DNA of 64,000 nucleotides. It comes from Amycolatopsis solani (GTDB lineage Bacteria; Actinomycetota; Actinomycetes; Mycobacteriales; Pseudonocardiaceae). The translations under genes and the position numbers were made by a program. Shown one piece after another: positions 49,461 through 58,800 of the stretch (within the stretch, counting starts at the first letter, position 1; the number at the start of each line of letters is the position of its first letter). The notes under the pieces were generated by a model. That model ran no database searches. It was not told where the DNA came from and worked only from the letters and a program-made list of their open reading frames with translations. The DNA lies in assembly GCF_033441515.1 (NCBI RefSeq), contig NZ_JAWQJT010000001.1, forward strand, positions 1,674,001-1,738,000. The letters run 5' to 3'.

Positions 49461-51500
49461 GTGGATCGTTCACGCATGGCAGGCAGATCGGCGATCGGTG
49501 GTGTGCTGCTGCTGACCGGGCTGCTCGCCGCCGTTCCGGCGTCGGCCGTTTCGAACAGCTCGGTCGCCGCTGACGGGACCTACGGCTTCACCGCCAAACT
49601 CACCATGGACGGTCGTGCCTGCAGCGGTGTGCTCGTCGCGCCGGACTGGGTCGCCACGGCCGCCAGTTGCTTCCCGGAGAACCCGCAGGGCGGGGTGCCG
49701 GCGAAGGCGACCACGGCCGTCGTCGGGCGGACCGACCTCACCGGAACCGCCGGGCACGCCGTCAGCGTCTCCGGCTTGGTGCTCGCCGCCGGGCGGGACC
49801 TCGCGCTGGCGCGGCTTTCCGCGCCGGTCACCGATGTCGTCCCGATTTCGCTGGGGGCCACGGCGCCCGCGGCGGGCGAGAAGCTGCGGGTCGCGGGCTT
49901 CGGCCGCACCGACACCGAGTGGGTGCCCGGCAAGCTGCACAGCGCGGTCTTCACCGCCGGGGCGAACACCGCCACCACGGCGAGCCTCACCGGCGACGCC
50001 GGCGCGGACACCTGCCTCGGTGACGCCGGGGGCCCGGCGTTCCGCGAGGTCTCCGGCCGCGCCGAGCTGGTCGGGGTCAGCAGCGCTTCCTGGCAGCACG
50101 GCTGCTTCGGCGAGACCGAGACCAGGCAGGGCAGCACCGCGACCCGGACCGACGACGTCGTGTCCTGGATCCGGCAGACGGTGGTCACCCCCGCCGCGAA
50201 GGGCGTCGCGCACACGATCGTCGTGAGCTGGCCCGGGTTGCCGGCGGCGGACAACGCCAGTTACGCCGTCTACGGTTCGACGACCGCGGACGTCCCGGTC
50301 GACGCGGCCCACCAGCTCACCACGACGTCGTCGCTGTCGTTCACCCACACGCAGCTGCCGGCGAAGCAGACGCGGTACTACCGGGTGGTCGCCACCGCGG
50401 CGACCGGCCCGGCCGGTACGCCGTCGGCCGTCGTCTCGGCCACGACGCCGCTGTCCACGGGCACCGACTTCACCGGTGACGGCCTGGAAGACGTCGGCGC
50501 GATCTACGACTTCAAGAACGCGCGCACCGGCCTCTACGTCTGGCCTTCGCTCGGCCCGGGCTCGGTCGAGTCCCCGATCCTCGGCTCGCCCGCGCTCAAG
50601 TGGGACAGCGGGAACGGCGCGGTGAACGCCGCCCAGGCGCGCTGGCTGACCGGTGACTTCAACGGCGACGGTCGCAGCGACTTCGCGATGGTCTACGACT
50701 ACCTGAACAACAGCTCGACGATCTGGCTCTGGTACGCCAACGTCGCCGGCGGGTTCGACGCGCAGGGCGTCAAGTGGGACAGCGCGAACTTCTCGCCGAG
50801 CAAGGCGCGGTTCGTGGCCGGCGACTTCGACGGTGACGGCCGCACCGACATCGGTGCCGCCTACGACAACGGCAACGCCAGCATGTCGTTCCTCACCTGG
50901 CACGCCACGGCGACCGGGATCGACGCCCCGGTGACCCAGTGGACCACGCCCGCCGGCGCCTGGGGCCTCACCCAGTCGACGTGGGTGGCCGGCGACTTCA
51001 CCGGCGACGGCCGCGCCGATCTCGCGTCCTTCTACGACTACCGCAACAACACGGCGAACCTGTTCCTCTGGACCGCGAACGCGGCCGGCAAGTTCGACGA
51101 AAAGGGCGTGAAGTGGAACGGCACGGCCTTCACCCCGGCCAAGGCGCGCTTCGTGACCGGCGACTTCGACGGTGACGGCCGCACCGACATCGGCGCGGCC
51201 TACGACAACGGCAACGCCAGCACCACGTTCTCGACCTGGCGTGCGACGGGTGACGGCTTCGACGCCCCGGCCGTCAAGTGGTCCAGCGGCGCGGGCAACT
51301 GGGCGTGGGCCAAGTCGCAGTGGACCGCGCCGGACATCGACGGTGACGGCCGGGCGGACGTGATCGCCAGCTACGACTACGGGAACTCGAACACCGGCCT
51401 GTTCTACTGGCACACGGCCCAGAACGGTGCGCTCGAGGACCGCGGCGGCAAGTGGAACAGCAATGGCACCTTCAGCGCGGCGCAGGCGCTCTTCCTCTGA
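49461..51500 (+). CDS. Secreted trypsin-like pseudoprotease with FG-GAP repeats
   Basis: 679 aa. GTG 49461 with GAGGGGG 6 nt upstream opens a signal peptide (GGVLLLTGLLAAVPASA). A trypsin-like domain covers about 30-245. The His of the triad is replaced (WVATAASCF instead of TAAHC), and so is the Ser (CLGDAGGPAF instead of GDSGGP); the Asp stays (RDLALARL). A fibronectin-like stretch covers 250-345. Six FG-GAP/VCBS repeats follow, each with a D-x-D/N-G-D-G-x-x-D calcium loop (FNGDGRSDFAMVYDY, FDGDGRTDIGAAYDN and others). A carbohydrate or protein-binding role outside the cell is more likely than proteolysis. A strong terminator follows. Confidence 0.87.
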   Translation: MDRSRMAGRSAIGGVLLLTGLLAAVPASAVSNSSVAADGTYGFTAKLTMDGRACSGVLVAPDWVATAASCFPENPQGGVPAKATTAVVGRTDLTGTAGHAVSVSGLVLAAGRDLALARLSAPVTDVVPISLGATAPAAGEKLRVAGFGRTDTEWVPGKLHSAVFTAGANTATTASLTGDAGADTCLGDAGGPAFREVSGRAELVGVSSASWQHGCFGETETRQGSTATRTDDVVSWIRQTVVTPAAKGVAHTIVVSWPGLPAADNASYAVYGSTTADVPVDAAHQLTTTSSLSFTHTQLPAKQTRYYRVVATAATGPAGTPSAVVSATTPLSTGTDFTGDGLEDVGAIYDFKNARTGLYVWPSLGPGSVESPILGSPALKWDSGNGAVNAAQARWLTGDFNGDGRSDFAMVYDYLNNSSTIWLWYANVAGGFDAQGVKWDSANFSPSKARFVAGDFDGDGRTDIGAAYDNGNASMSFLTWHATATGIDAPVTQWTTPAGAWGLTQSTWVAGDFTGDGRADLASFYDYRNNTANLFLWTANAAGKFDEKGVKWNGTAFTPAKARFVTGDFDGDGRTDIGAAYDNGNASTTFSTWRATGDGFDAPAVKWSSGAGNWAWAKSQWTAPDIDGDGRADVIASYDYGNSNTGLFYWHTAQNGALEDRGGKWNSNGTFSAAQALFL

Positions 51501-51512
51501 CCGGCTGAGCCG

Positions 51513-51547
51513 AAGCGGGCCGTTCACGATTCGTGAACGGCCCGCTT
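51513..51547. terminator. Bidirectional terminator between convergent genes
   Basis: 17 bp perfect inverted repeat (51513-51529 with 51531-51547), effective stem about 14 bp, followed by T-rich sequence. It serves the FG-GAP protein gene and the leftward glucosaminidase gene. Confidence 0.9.
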
Positions 51548-51552
51548 TCTCT

Positions 51553-53166
51553 TTATCGGCCCCAGTTTTCGACGTCGGGGGCGCCCATGTCGGTGTTCCA
51601 GTACCAGTGGGTCAGGGTGCCGTCGGTGGCGCGGCCGTAGATGTTTTCCTGGGTGTCGGTGGCGAAACCGGTCGGGTTGGCGCCGAGGTTGCCGCCCCAG
51701 TTGTCGTGCTGGGGCAGGTTGTCTTCGGGGGTCCAGTACCAGTGGCCGAGCTGGTTGTCGGGCGTCCGGGCGAACACGTGCTGCTGGTCGTTCCACACGT
51801 AGGCGACCGGGTTGCCCTGGATCGCGGCGCCGAGGGGCTCGTCGATCACGTCTTCGGCCGGGGTCCAGTAGAAGTGCTTCAACGTCCCGTCCGTCCCGCG
51901 GGCGAAGACGTGCTGCTGCTCGCCGAAGGCGTATCCGGTGGGGTCACCCGCCAGGGTGCTGGAGCCCCAGATCCCGTAGTCGGGGTCCGCGTCGGTGGGA
52001 GTCCAGTACCAGTGGGCCAAGTGTCCGTCGGTGCTGCGGCCGAAGACGTGCTGCTGGTCGCCCCAGACGTAGGCGACGGGGTCGCCGGCGATGCTCTGGG
52101 CCTGGGTTTCTTCGACCATGCCGGTGTCCGGGGTCCAGTAGAGGTGCTTGAGCTTGCCGTCGGTCCCGCGGGCGAAGACGTGCTGCTGGTCGCCGAAGGC
52201 GTAGCCGGTGGGGTTACCGGCGATGTCGTCGGCGCCCCACTGCTCGAAGTTGGGGTCGGCGTCGGTGGGGTACCAATACCAGTGGCCGATGGTGTTGTCG
52301 GTCAGCCGCGCGAACACGTGCTGGGTGTCGCCCGCGACGAAGGCGACCGGTTCGCCGGCGAGGGCGCCGGGGTAGGACTCGGATTCGATCGACTCACCGG
52401 CGTTGTAGGAGTGCAGCAGGGCACCGTCGGAACCGCGGGAGAACATGTGCTCCTGCGTCCCGTACCGGTAGGACGCCGACGCCGCGATCCCCTCGTCGCC
52501 GAGTGACGCGCCGGGCGCCGTGCCGGAGTCGAAGCGGTAGAGGTCGTAGGTGTTCATCAGCGAGATGACCTTGTTCGCGTAGTTCGGGTCGGTGGCGTAG
52601 TGCTTGCTCACCTGGCGGATGAAGGCGTCCGGGTCGTGGCGGTACGGGAGCGCGTCCGAGTAGTACGAGCTGGTCGTGAGGAGGCGGCCGTAGTCGCGGA
52701 ACGAGTTCTCCATCGAGTCGTAGGACCGGAAGTACGCGTTGACGGTGTGGCACGGCGCCGGCACGCACTCGGTGGTCGGGTACGGCGCGCAGCCCTTCGC
52801 GAACGGGCCGGGGCTGGTCGGCGAGGTGCACTTGAAGCCGAAGTAGTTCCGGTCGTTGACCGAGAGCGTGCTGCGGCCCCAGTCCGACTCCAGGATGGAC
52901 TGGGCGGCGGTCACCGAGGCCGGGATGTCGAAGTCGTCGCGGACGCGTTGCGCGGCGGGGCCGGCCGCGGCGACGTACTCGTCCTGGAAGCCGGCCTTGA
53001 CGGCCGCGTCTCTCATCGCGGCCGACCGTTGTTCTTCCTGGGTCGTGGTGCTCGTGCCCGGGTCGCTGGTCGTCGGCTGCCCGGCCGAAGCGGGCGCGAC
53101 GAGGGCCAGCGTGCTGATCAACGCGCCGAGCCCGCCGACGGTGATCCGGGTGGCGGTGCGGGTCAT
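51553..53166 (-). CDS. Secreted GH73-type glucosaminidase with seven-repeat PLL-like tail
   Basis: 537 aa. Signal peptide 1-28. Residues about 55-215 are a FlgJ/LytD-type glucosaminidase domain (SVTAAQSILESDWGRSTLSV with likely catalytic Glu93, NYFGFKC, then FRDYGRLLTTSSYYSDAL). It would cleave GlcNAc-MurNAc chains. Residues 222-537 contain seven repeats of the form DQQHVFARGTDGKLKHLYW, which fits a seven-bladed PLL-like lectin propeller. This tail is about 94 percent identical by eye to that of the divergent gene 180 bp away. GGAGG sits before the ATG at 53166. Confidence 0.87.
   Translation of the reverse strand: MTRTATRITVGGLGALISTLALVAPASAGQPTTSDPGTSTTTQEEQRSAAMRDAAVKAGFQDEYVAAAGPAAQRVRDDFDIPASVTAAQSILESDWGRSTLSVNDRNYFGFKCTSPTSPGPFAKGCAPYPTTECVPAPCHTVNAYFRSYDSMENSFRDYGRLLTTSSYYSDALPYRHDPDAFIRQVSKHYATDPNYANKVISLMNTYDLYRFDSGTAPGASLGDEGIAASASYRYGTQEHMFSRGSDGALLHSYNAGESIESESYPGALAGEPVAFVAGDTQHVFARLTDNTIGHWYWYPTDADPNFEQWGADDIAGNPTGYAFGDQQHVFARGTDGKLKHLYWTPDTGMVEETQAQSIAGDPVAYVWGDQQHVFGRSTDGHLAHWYWTPTDADPDYGIWGSSTLAGDPTGYAFGEQQHVFARGTDGTLKHFYWTPAEDVIDEPLGAAIQGNPVAYVWNDQQHVFARTPDNQLGHWYWTPEDNLPQHDNWGGNLGANPTGFATDTQENIYGRATDGTLTHWYWNTDMGAPDVENWGR
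51556..52500 (-). repeat. Inverted repeat, left copy (PLL-like tail)
   Basis: 945 bp coding for the last 315 residues of the glucosaminidase (from GDEGIAAS to the C-terminus). Its reverse-oriented partner is 53980-54924. About 20 amino-acid differences separate the copies. Confidence 0.9.
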
Positions 53167-53211
53167 GGTGTCCTCCAGGTCGTGGCGATGGGCCCAGCCT
53201 GGAAGCCCGGT

Positions 53212-53244
53212 CTCCAAGTCGACTCCAAGTCGCCTGCAACGCGC
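53212..53244. promoter_or_regulatory. 11-bp direct repeats, candidate SARP box
   Basis: CTCCAAGTCGA (53212-53222), CTCCAAGTCGC (53223-53233) and the degenerate CTGCAACGCGC (53234-53244) are in exact 11 bp register. SARP activators bind such direct repeats, and a SARP gene lies 2.7 kb away. The site is in the divergent promoter of two cell-wall hydrolases. Confidence 0.55.
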
Positions 53245-53346
53245 GTTGAAGCGGTTTTGGGGCGGACTTGAAGCCTGCCGCGACACGGTTTGCCGGTGAC
53301 TCCGCCGCACCGAAGACGGCGGAGCGTTCACCCGGGAGGAACCCCC

Positions 53347-54927
53347 ATGAACGTCCAGCGCACCGGTGCCGTCGTGGCCGCCGTGCTGACCTCGCTCGCG
53401 ATCGCCGGTGCCACTCCCGCGCTCGCACAGGACCACCCGCTCGGCCCGGCGGCCGCGTACTACGACCCCGCTCACCCGGGCGCGCTACCGCACGAAGGCA
53501 CGGCGGGCGTGCCGAGCCACCCGAAGGCCGGCCTGCGTGCGACGGCCTCGGTCGAAAACGGCCAGATTACGCGGTCCGAGGTGCTGACCAGATCGAGGTC
53601 GTGGATCGACGAGCACGTGATGTACAGCCAGTCCGCGTACCACACCAACCAGTACGGCACCTACCGCCAGGACTGCTCCGGGTTCGTTTCGATGGCCTGG
53701 AACCTCAGCACGAGCCTGACCACCTACAGCCTCCCGACGCGGATGGACGCGATCGGCTGGGCGGACCTGCTGCCCGGCGACGCGCTGTGGCGCGACGGGC
53801 ACATCGCGCTCTTCCTCGCCTGGAACGACGCCGCGAAGACGCAGCCGATCGTCCGCGAGGAGTTCGACTACGGCAACCCGGCGGTCGAGCGGGCGTGGAC
53901 CGCGCAGTCCTACATCCGCACGTTCACCCCGATGCGCTACCGCAACATCGTCGACGACATCGGCCAGCCGGCCCCGATGGGCGACGAAGGGATCGCCGCC
54001 TCGGCGTCGTACCGCTACGGCACCCAGGAGCACATGTTCTCCAAGGGCGCGGACGGTTCGCTGCTGCACTCGTACAACGCGGGTGAGTCGATCGAGTCCG
54101 AGTCCTACCCCGCGGCGCTGGCCGGCGAGCCGGTCGCGTTCGTTTCCGGCGACACCCAGCACGTCTTCGCGCGGCTGACCGACAACACCATCGGTCACTG
54201 GTACTGGTACCCGACGGATGCCGACCCGAACTTCGAGCAGTGGGGCGCCGGTGACATCGCGGGCAACCCGACGGGTTACGCGTTCGGCGACCAGCAGCAC
54301 GTCTTCGCCCGGGGCACGGACGGCAAGCTCAAGCACCTGTACTGGACCCCGGACACGGGAACGGTGGAGGAAACCCAGACGCAGTCGGTCGCCGGTGACC
54401 CGGTGGCGTACGTGTGGGGCGACCAGCAGCACGTCTTCGGCCGCAGCGCCGACGGGCACTTGGCCCACTGGTACTGGACCCCGACCGACGCCGACCCCAG
54501 CTACGGGATCTGGGGTTCGAGCACGCTTTCCGGTGACCCCACGGGGTACGCCTTCGGCGAGCAGCAGCACGTGTACGCCCGCGGGACCGACGGGACGTTG
54601 AAGCACTTCTACTGGACCCCGGCGGAGGAGGTCGTCGACGAACCGCTGGGTGCGCAGATCCAGGGCAACCCCGTGGCCTACGTCTGGCAGGACCAGCAGC
54701 ACGTGTTCGCCCGGACGCCGGACAACCAGCTCGGCCACTGGTACTGGACCCCCGAGGACAACCTGCCCCAGCACGACAACTGGGGCGGCAACCTCGGCGC
54801 CGACCCGACCGGTTTCGCCACCGACAGCCAGGAAAACATCTACGGCCGGTCCACCGACGGCACGCTCACGCACTGGTACTGGAACACCGACATGGGCGCC
54901 CCCGACGTCGAAAACTGGGGCCAGTGA
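53347..54927 (+). CDS. Secreted NlpC/P60-like hydrolase with seven-repeat PLL-like tail
   Basis: 526 aa. Signal peptide 1-27. The catalytic domain (about 75-200) has YRQDCSGFVSMAWNL with nucleophile Cys110 and DLLPGDALWRDGHIALFLAW with His152, the pattern of NlpC/P60 or CHAP amidases and endopeptidases acting on peptidoglycan peptides. Residues 212-526 are the seven-repeat PLL-like propeller nearly identical to that of the divergent glucosaminidase. Thus two enzymes cutting glycan and peptide bonds share one targeting domain. A PIG-L deacetylase gene starts 17 bp downstream and is likely co-transcribed. Confidence 0.87.
   Translation: MNVQRTGAVVAAVLTSLAIAGATPALAQDHPLGPAAAYYDPAHPGALPHEGTAGVPSHPKAGLRATASVENGQITRSEVLTRSRSWIDEHVMYSQSAYHTNQYGTYRQDCSGFVSMAWNLSTSLTTYSLPTRMDAIGWADLLPGDALWRDGHIALFLAWNDAAKTQPIVREEFDYGNPAVERAWTAQSYIRTFTPMRYRNIVDDIGQPAPMGDEGIAASASYRYGTQEHMFSKGADGSLLHSYNAGESIESESYPAALAGEPVAFVSGDTQHVFARLTDNTIGHWYWYPTDADPNFEQWGAGDIAGNPTGYAFGDQQHVFARGTDGKLKHLYWTPDTGTVEETQTQSVAGDPVAYVWGDQQHVFGRSADGHLAHWYWTPTDADPSYGIWGSSTLSGDPTGYAFGEQQHVYARGTDGTLKHFYWTPAEEVVDEPLGAQIQGNPVAYVWQDQQHVFARTPDNQLGHWYWTPEDNLPQHDNWGGNLGADPTGFATDSQENIYGRSTDGTLTHWYWNTDMGAPDVENWGQ
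53980..54924 (+). repeat. Inverted repeat, right copy (PLL-like tail)
   Basis: 945 bp partner of 51556-52500, coding for the last 315 residues of the NlpC/P60-like protein. No gaps are needed to align the two copies. Confidence 0.9.
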
Positions 54928-54944
54928 AGGAAAGGAAGCACGTC

Positions 54945-55859
54945 ATGCGCACGAAGATCGCGCGGCCGCTCGCCGCGCTGGTGCTGGCCGCGGCGACCGT
55001 CGCCGCGGTGCACAGCCCCGCCGCCGCGGACACCACCACGACGCTCAGCTTCTCCGCGCACCAGGACGACGACCTGCTGTTCATGAACCCGGACATCGCC
55101 TCCGACGTCGAGGCCGGGTACAACGTGTGGGTCACCTACCTGACCGCGGGGGAAATCCCGTGTGCGAGCCACAACCCGTGCGGCATCGACTACGCCGACC
55201 ACCGGGTGCAGGGCGAGCACGCCGCCTACGCCGAGACGGCCGGGGTGCCGAACTCCTGGACGTACGAGGAAATGTGGTTCGGCGGGCACCCGGTCGCCGT
55301 CGACCACCTCGACGGCACGAACGTCCACCTCGTGTTCACCTACATCCACGCGGCCGCCGGGCCCGAGGACAACTGCGGTGACCTGTACCGGATGCTGCAC
55401 GACGACTCCTACGTCGCCGAGCCGATCGACGACCGGCCCGCGTACACGAAGGACTCGTTCGTCGACATGCTGCGGTCGATCATCGACTACGTCCAGCCCG
55501 ACTACCTGCGCACGCAGAGCACCCTCGGGCACCGGGAAAAGCGCGCCGACGGCGTCGCCGACAACGTCGACCACGTGGCGGGCGCGATCCTCGCGGCCGA
55601 CGCGGACGTCGACGGCGCCGGCAACACCTGGATCCGCCGTGACGAGTACCAGGGCTACGTCATCACCGACTACCCGGACAACGTCGGCGGGTACTGGCGG
55701 GACCGCAAGCAGCAGATCTGGAACGCCTACAAGCCGTTCGACTACCAGATCAGCCCCTGGTCGTGGGACAACGTGATGGGCAAGCAGTACCGGCCGGAAG
55801 GAAGGATCTTCTGGCCGGGCATCCCCTGGGTGCCGCCGGGCGACTTCAACGGCTGCTAG
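54945..55859 (+). CDS. Secreted PIG-L-family deacetylase
   Basis: 304 aa. Signal peptide 1-28 (ALVLAAATVAAVHSPAAA). The PIG-L zinc motif is FSAHQDDDLLF (His39, Asp41/Asp42), with a later His in DNVDHVAGAI. Family members remove N-acetyl groups from GlcNAc-containing molecules (mycothiol, bacillithiol, GPI and antibiotic precursors). Being exported, this one may act on cell-wall or environmental amino sugars. AAGGAAG precedes the ATG. It follows the NlpC/P60-like gene by 17 bp and converges with the SARP gene by a 4 bp overlap. Confidence 0.9.
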   Translation: MRTKIARPLAALVLAAATVAAVHSPAAADTTTTLSFSAHQDDDLLFMNPDIASDVEAGYNVWVTYLTAGEIPCASHNPCGIDYADHRVQGEHAAYAETAGVPNSWTYEEMWFGGHPVAVDHLDGTNVHLVFTYIHAAAGPEDNCGDLYRMLHDDSYVAEPIDDRPAYTKDSFVDMLRSIIDYVQPDYLRTQSTLGHREKRADGVADNVDHVAGAILAADADVDGAGNTWIRRDEYQGYVITDYPDNVGGYWRDRKQQIWNAYKPFDYQISPWSWDNVMGKQYRPEGRIFWPGIPWVPPGDFNGC

Positions 55860-58800
55860 TGGTGTTCCGTGAAGACCGCTTTCCCGGAAGCGGCCTTCAC
55901 GGGCAGCCGCGGTTCGCCGGCTTCCCGGGCGCCGTACCGGGCGAACAGGGCCTGCGCCTCGGCGTGGGTGGCGTCGGATTCCGGCCGTCTGCCCAGTGCC
56001 AGCTGGGCCGCCGCGAGGTCACGCAGGTTGCGGGCGCGCCACAGCGGGAGGGAAAGCGCGTCGCACCAGGTGAGGGCCAGCTCGAGGTGGCGTCGGGCGG
56101 ACTCCGGCTCGCCGCGGACGAGGTCGAGTTCGCCCAGCGTCCGGAGCATCAGCGCCTGGCCGAAGCCGTCTTGCATCTCGCGGCAGGTCGCCAGCGCGTC
56201 TTCGAGCTCCGCGTGCAGCTCGGCGGTGTCCCGGCGCCCCTGCCTGAGGTGGACTTTCACGAGGGCCTGGGTGGCGTAGGCGATCATCAGCCGGTCGCCG
56301 ACTCCCCGCAGCAGGTCCAAGCCCCGCGCGCAGGCCCGTTCGGCCTCGGCGAGCCGCCCGGCCGCGCGGTGCACGATGCCGGTGGAGCGCAGGACGAGCG
56401 CGACGCCGTGGTCGTCCGGCAGCGCCCGGTACCTGGCGAGGGCGTGCTCCAGCTCGGTGAGCGCTTCGGGCAGCCGGCCGAGCTCGGTCAGGACCATGCC
56501 GCGGCCGTGGTACCCCCGCGCCTCCGCACGGGGGTCGCCGAGTTCGCTCAGCACCGGGAGCGCTTGCCCGAGCAGCTCCAGCGCTTCGGGCAGCCGGGCT
56601 TGCTCGCGCCGGACGCTGCTCAGCATCAGCCTCGTGACCGCCTTGCCGTGGCCGTCGTCGACCTCGGTGTACGCCTGGAGGGCCTGCGCGTAGTAGTCGG
56701 AGGCCTCGTCGAGCCGGTCCTGCTCGCTCCGCAGCCAGCCGAGGCCGGACAGCAGCAGGCCCTGGCCGGAGAGGTCACCCGCCCGCCGGGCCGCTTCGAG
56801 CGCGGCCGTGTGGGTCCGCCACCAGTGGTGGAAGTGGTTCTCCACGGCGAAGGACGAGGAGCACAACGCGGTCGCCAGCCGCACCGCCGTGTCGGCCAGC
56901 CCGAGTTCGCTGGCGCGTTCGACGATGTGCACCAGCGCCGCCTGCTCGGCGTCGAACCAGGCGAGGGGCTCGCCGAGGGTGTCCGTGCGGACCAGCTCGG
57001 GGGCCGTCGCCGCGGCCGGCCGCAGCGCGCGCACCGGGGTGCCGCCCGACGCCCACTCGACCAGCCGGTACCACTCGTCGGTGGCCTGCCGGACCGCGAG
57101 CCGCAGCTGCTCGGCGTCTTCCTCCGCTTCCGCGCGCTCCCAGCCGAACACGCGGATGAGGTCGTGCAGGCGGTACCGGGTGACGGCCGATCCGTCGGTG
57201 CTGACCACGTCGAGCAGCTGGGCGCGGACCAGTCCCTCGACGATGTCCTCGGCGTCGTCCTGCGGCACCGACAGCAGCACGCTCACCAGCCAGGCGCCGA
57301 AGTCGGGCACGCCCAGCCAGCCGAGCCGGCGCAGCGCGGACCGTTCCAGGTCTTCGAGCCCGCGGTAGGAGAGGGCCAGGCTGCCGCGGACTTCGAGGTC
57401 TCCGATCGCCAGCTCGTTCAGGGACTTCCGCTGTTCGCGCAGCCGCGGCACCAGCCGGGACGGCCGCCAGTCCGGCCGCGCGGCCAGGCGGGCGCCGATG
57501 ATGCGCACGGCCAGCGGCAGGTTGCCGCAGAGGTGCACGAGGGCACGGGCCGCGTCGGGTTCGGCGGCGATCCGGGTGTCGCCGACGATCTGGGTGAGCA
57601 GGGCGAGACCGGTCTCGTCGTCGAGGACCCGCAGGTCGATGTGCTCGGTGGAGTCCAGCGCGGCCAGTCGCACCCGGCTGGTGAGCACGCACAGGCAGCC
57701 GTCCCCGGTGGGCAGCAGCGGCCGCACCTGGCGTTCGTCCGCGGCGTCGTCGAGCACGACGAGCAGCCGCTTCGACGCCGAAAGGGCCCGGTACAGCTCG
57801 ACGCGCTCGTCGAGGCCCACCGGGAGTTCCGTGTCGGCGACGCCGAGGGCGCGCAGGAACCGGCCGAGCACTTCGACCGGGTCCACCGGCGACTGCTGCG
57901 CACCGCGCAGGGCCACGTACAGCTGGCCGTCGGGGAACCGGGGTCGCAGCAGGTGGCTCACGTGCACGGCCAGCGAACTCTTGCCGGAGCCGGGTTTCCC
58001 GGAGATCGCCACCCGGCGGGCGGCCGGCTTGGTGAGCGTCGCCGCTTCGGTGCTCCGGCCGGTGAAGTCGGTGATGTCCGGTGGCAGCAGGCACGGGCCG
58101 CCGGGCGGTTCGGGCGCCGGTTCCGGCTCGGACTTCGGTGCCGCCGGTGCCGCCGGTGCGCCGGGCTCGGGCGGCACGGCGTCACCGCGCAGGATCCGCT
58201 GGTGCAGTGCCCGCAGTTCCGGCCCTGGTTCGACGCCGAGCTCCTCGACGAGCAGATTCCGCCCGGCTTGGTAGCAGCGCAGGGCGTCGGCCTGCCGCCC
58301 GGTCGTCCACAACGCGGTCATCAGCTGGCCGCGCAGGCGCTCGCGGAGGGGGTGCTCCGCGACCAGCGCGGTCAGCTCGTTGACCAGCCCCGCGCCGCGG
58401 TCCAGCGCGAACGCGCAGTCGATGCGCTTCTCCAGCACGTCCAGCCGCAGGTCCGCCAGCCGCGCGGCCTCCGTCTCGGCGAACCGGGACTTGAGGCCGC
58501 CGAGGGCCGGGCCCTGCCACTGGTCGAGCGCCTGTTCGTAGCGCCGCTCGGCGGTTTCGTGGTCACCCGCCGCGGCGGCCGAATCGCCTTCGGCCGCCAG
58601 GCCGGCGAAGTCCAGCAGGTCGACGGTGCAGCCGCTCAGCTCGATCCGGTAGCCGCCCTGCTCGGTGCGGATCGCGCCGTCCTGGAACGCGCGGCGCAAC
58701 GTCGAGACGTAGGTGTGCAGCAACGCCGGCGCGCTGTCCGGCGGCGTCTCGTCCCAGATGATCGAGATCAGCCGGTCGGCGTGGAGCACCCGGCCTTCCG

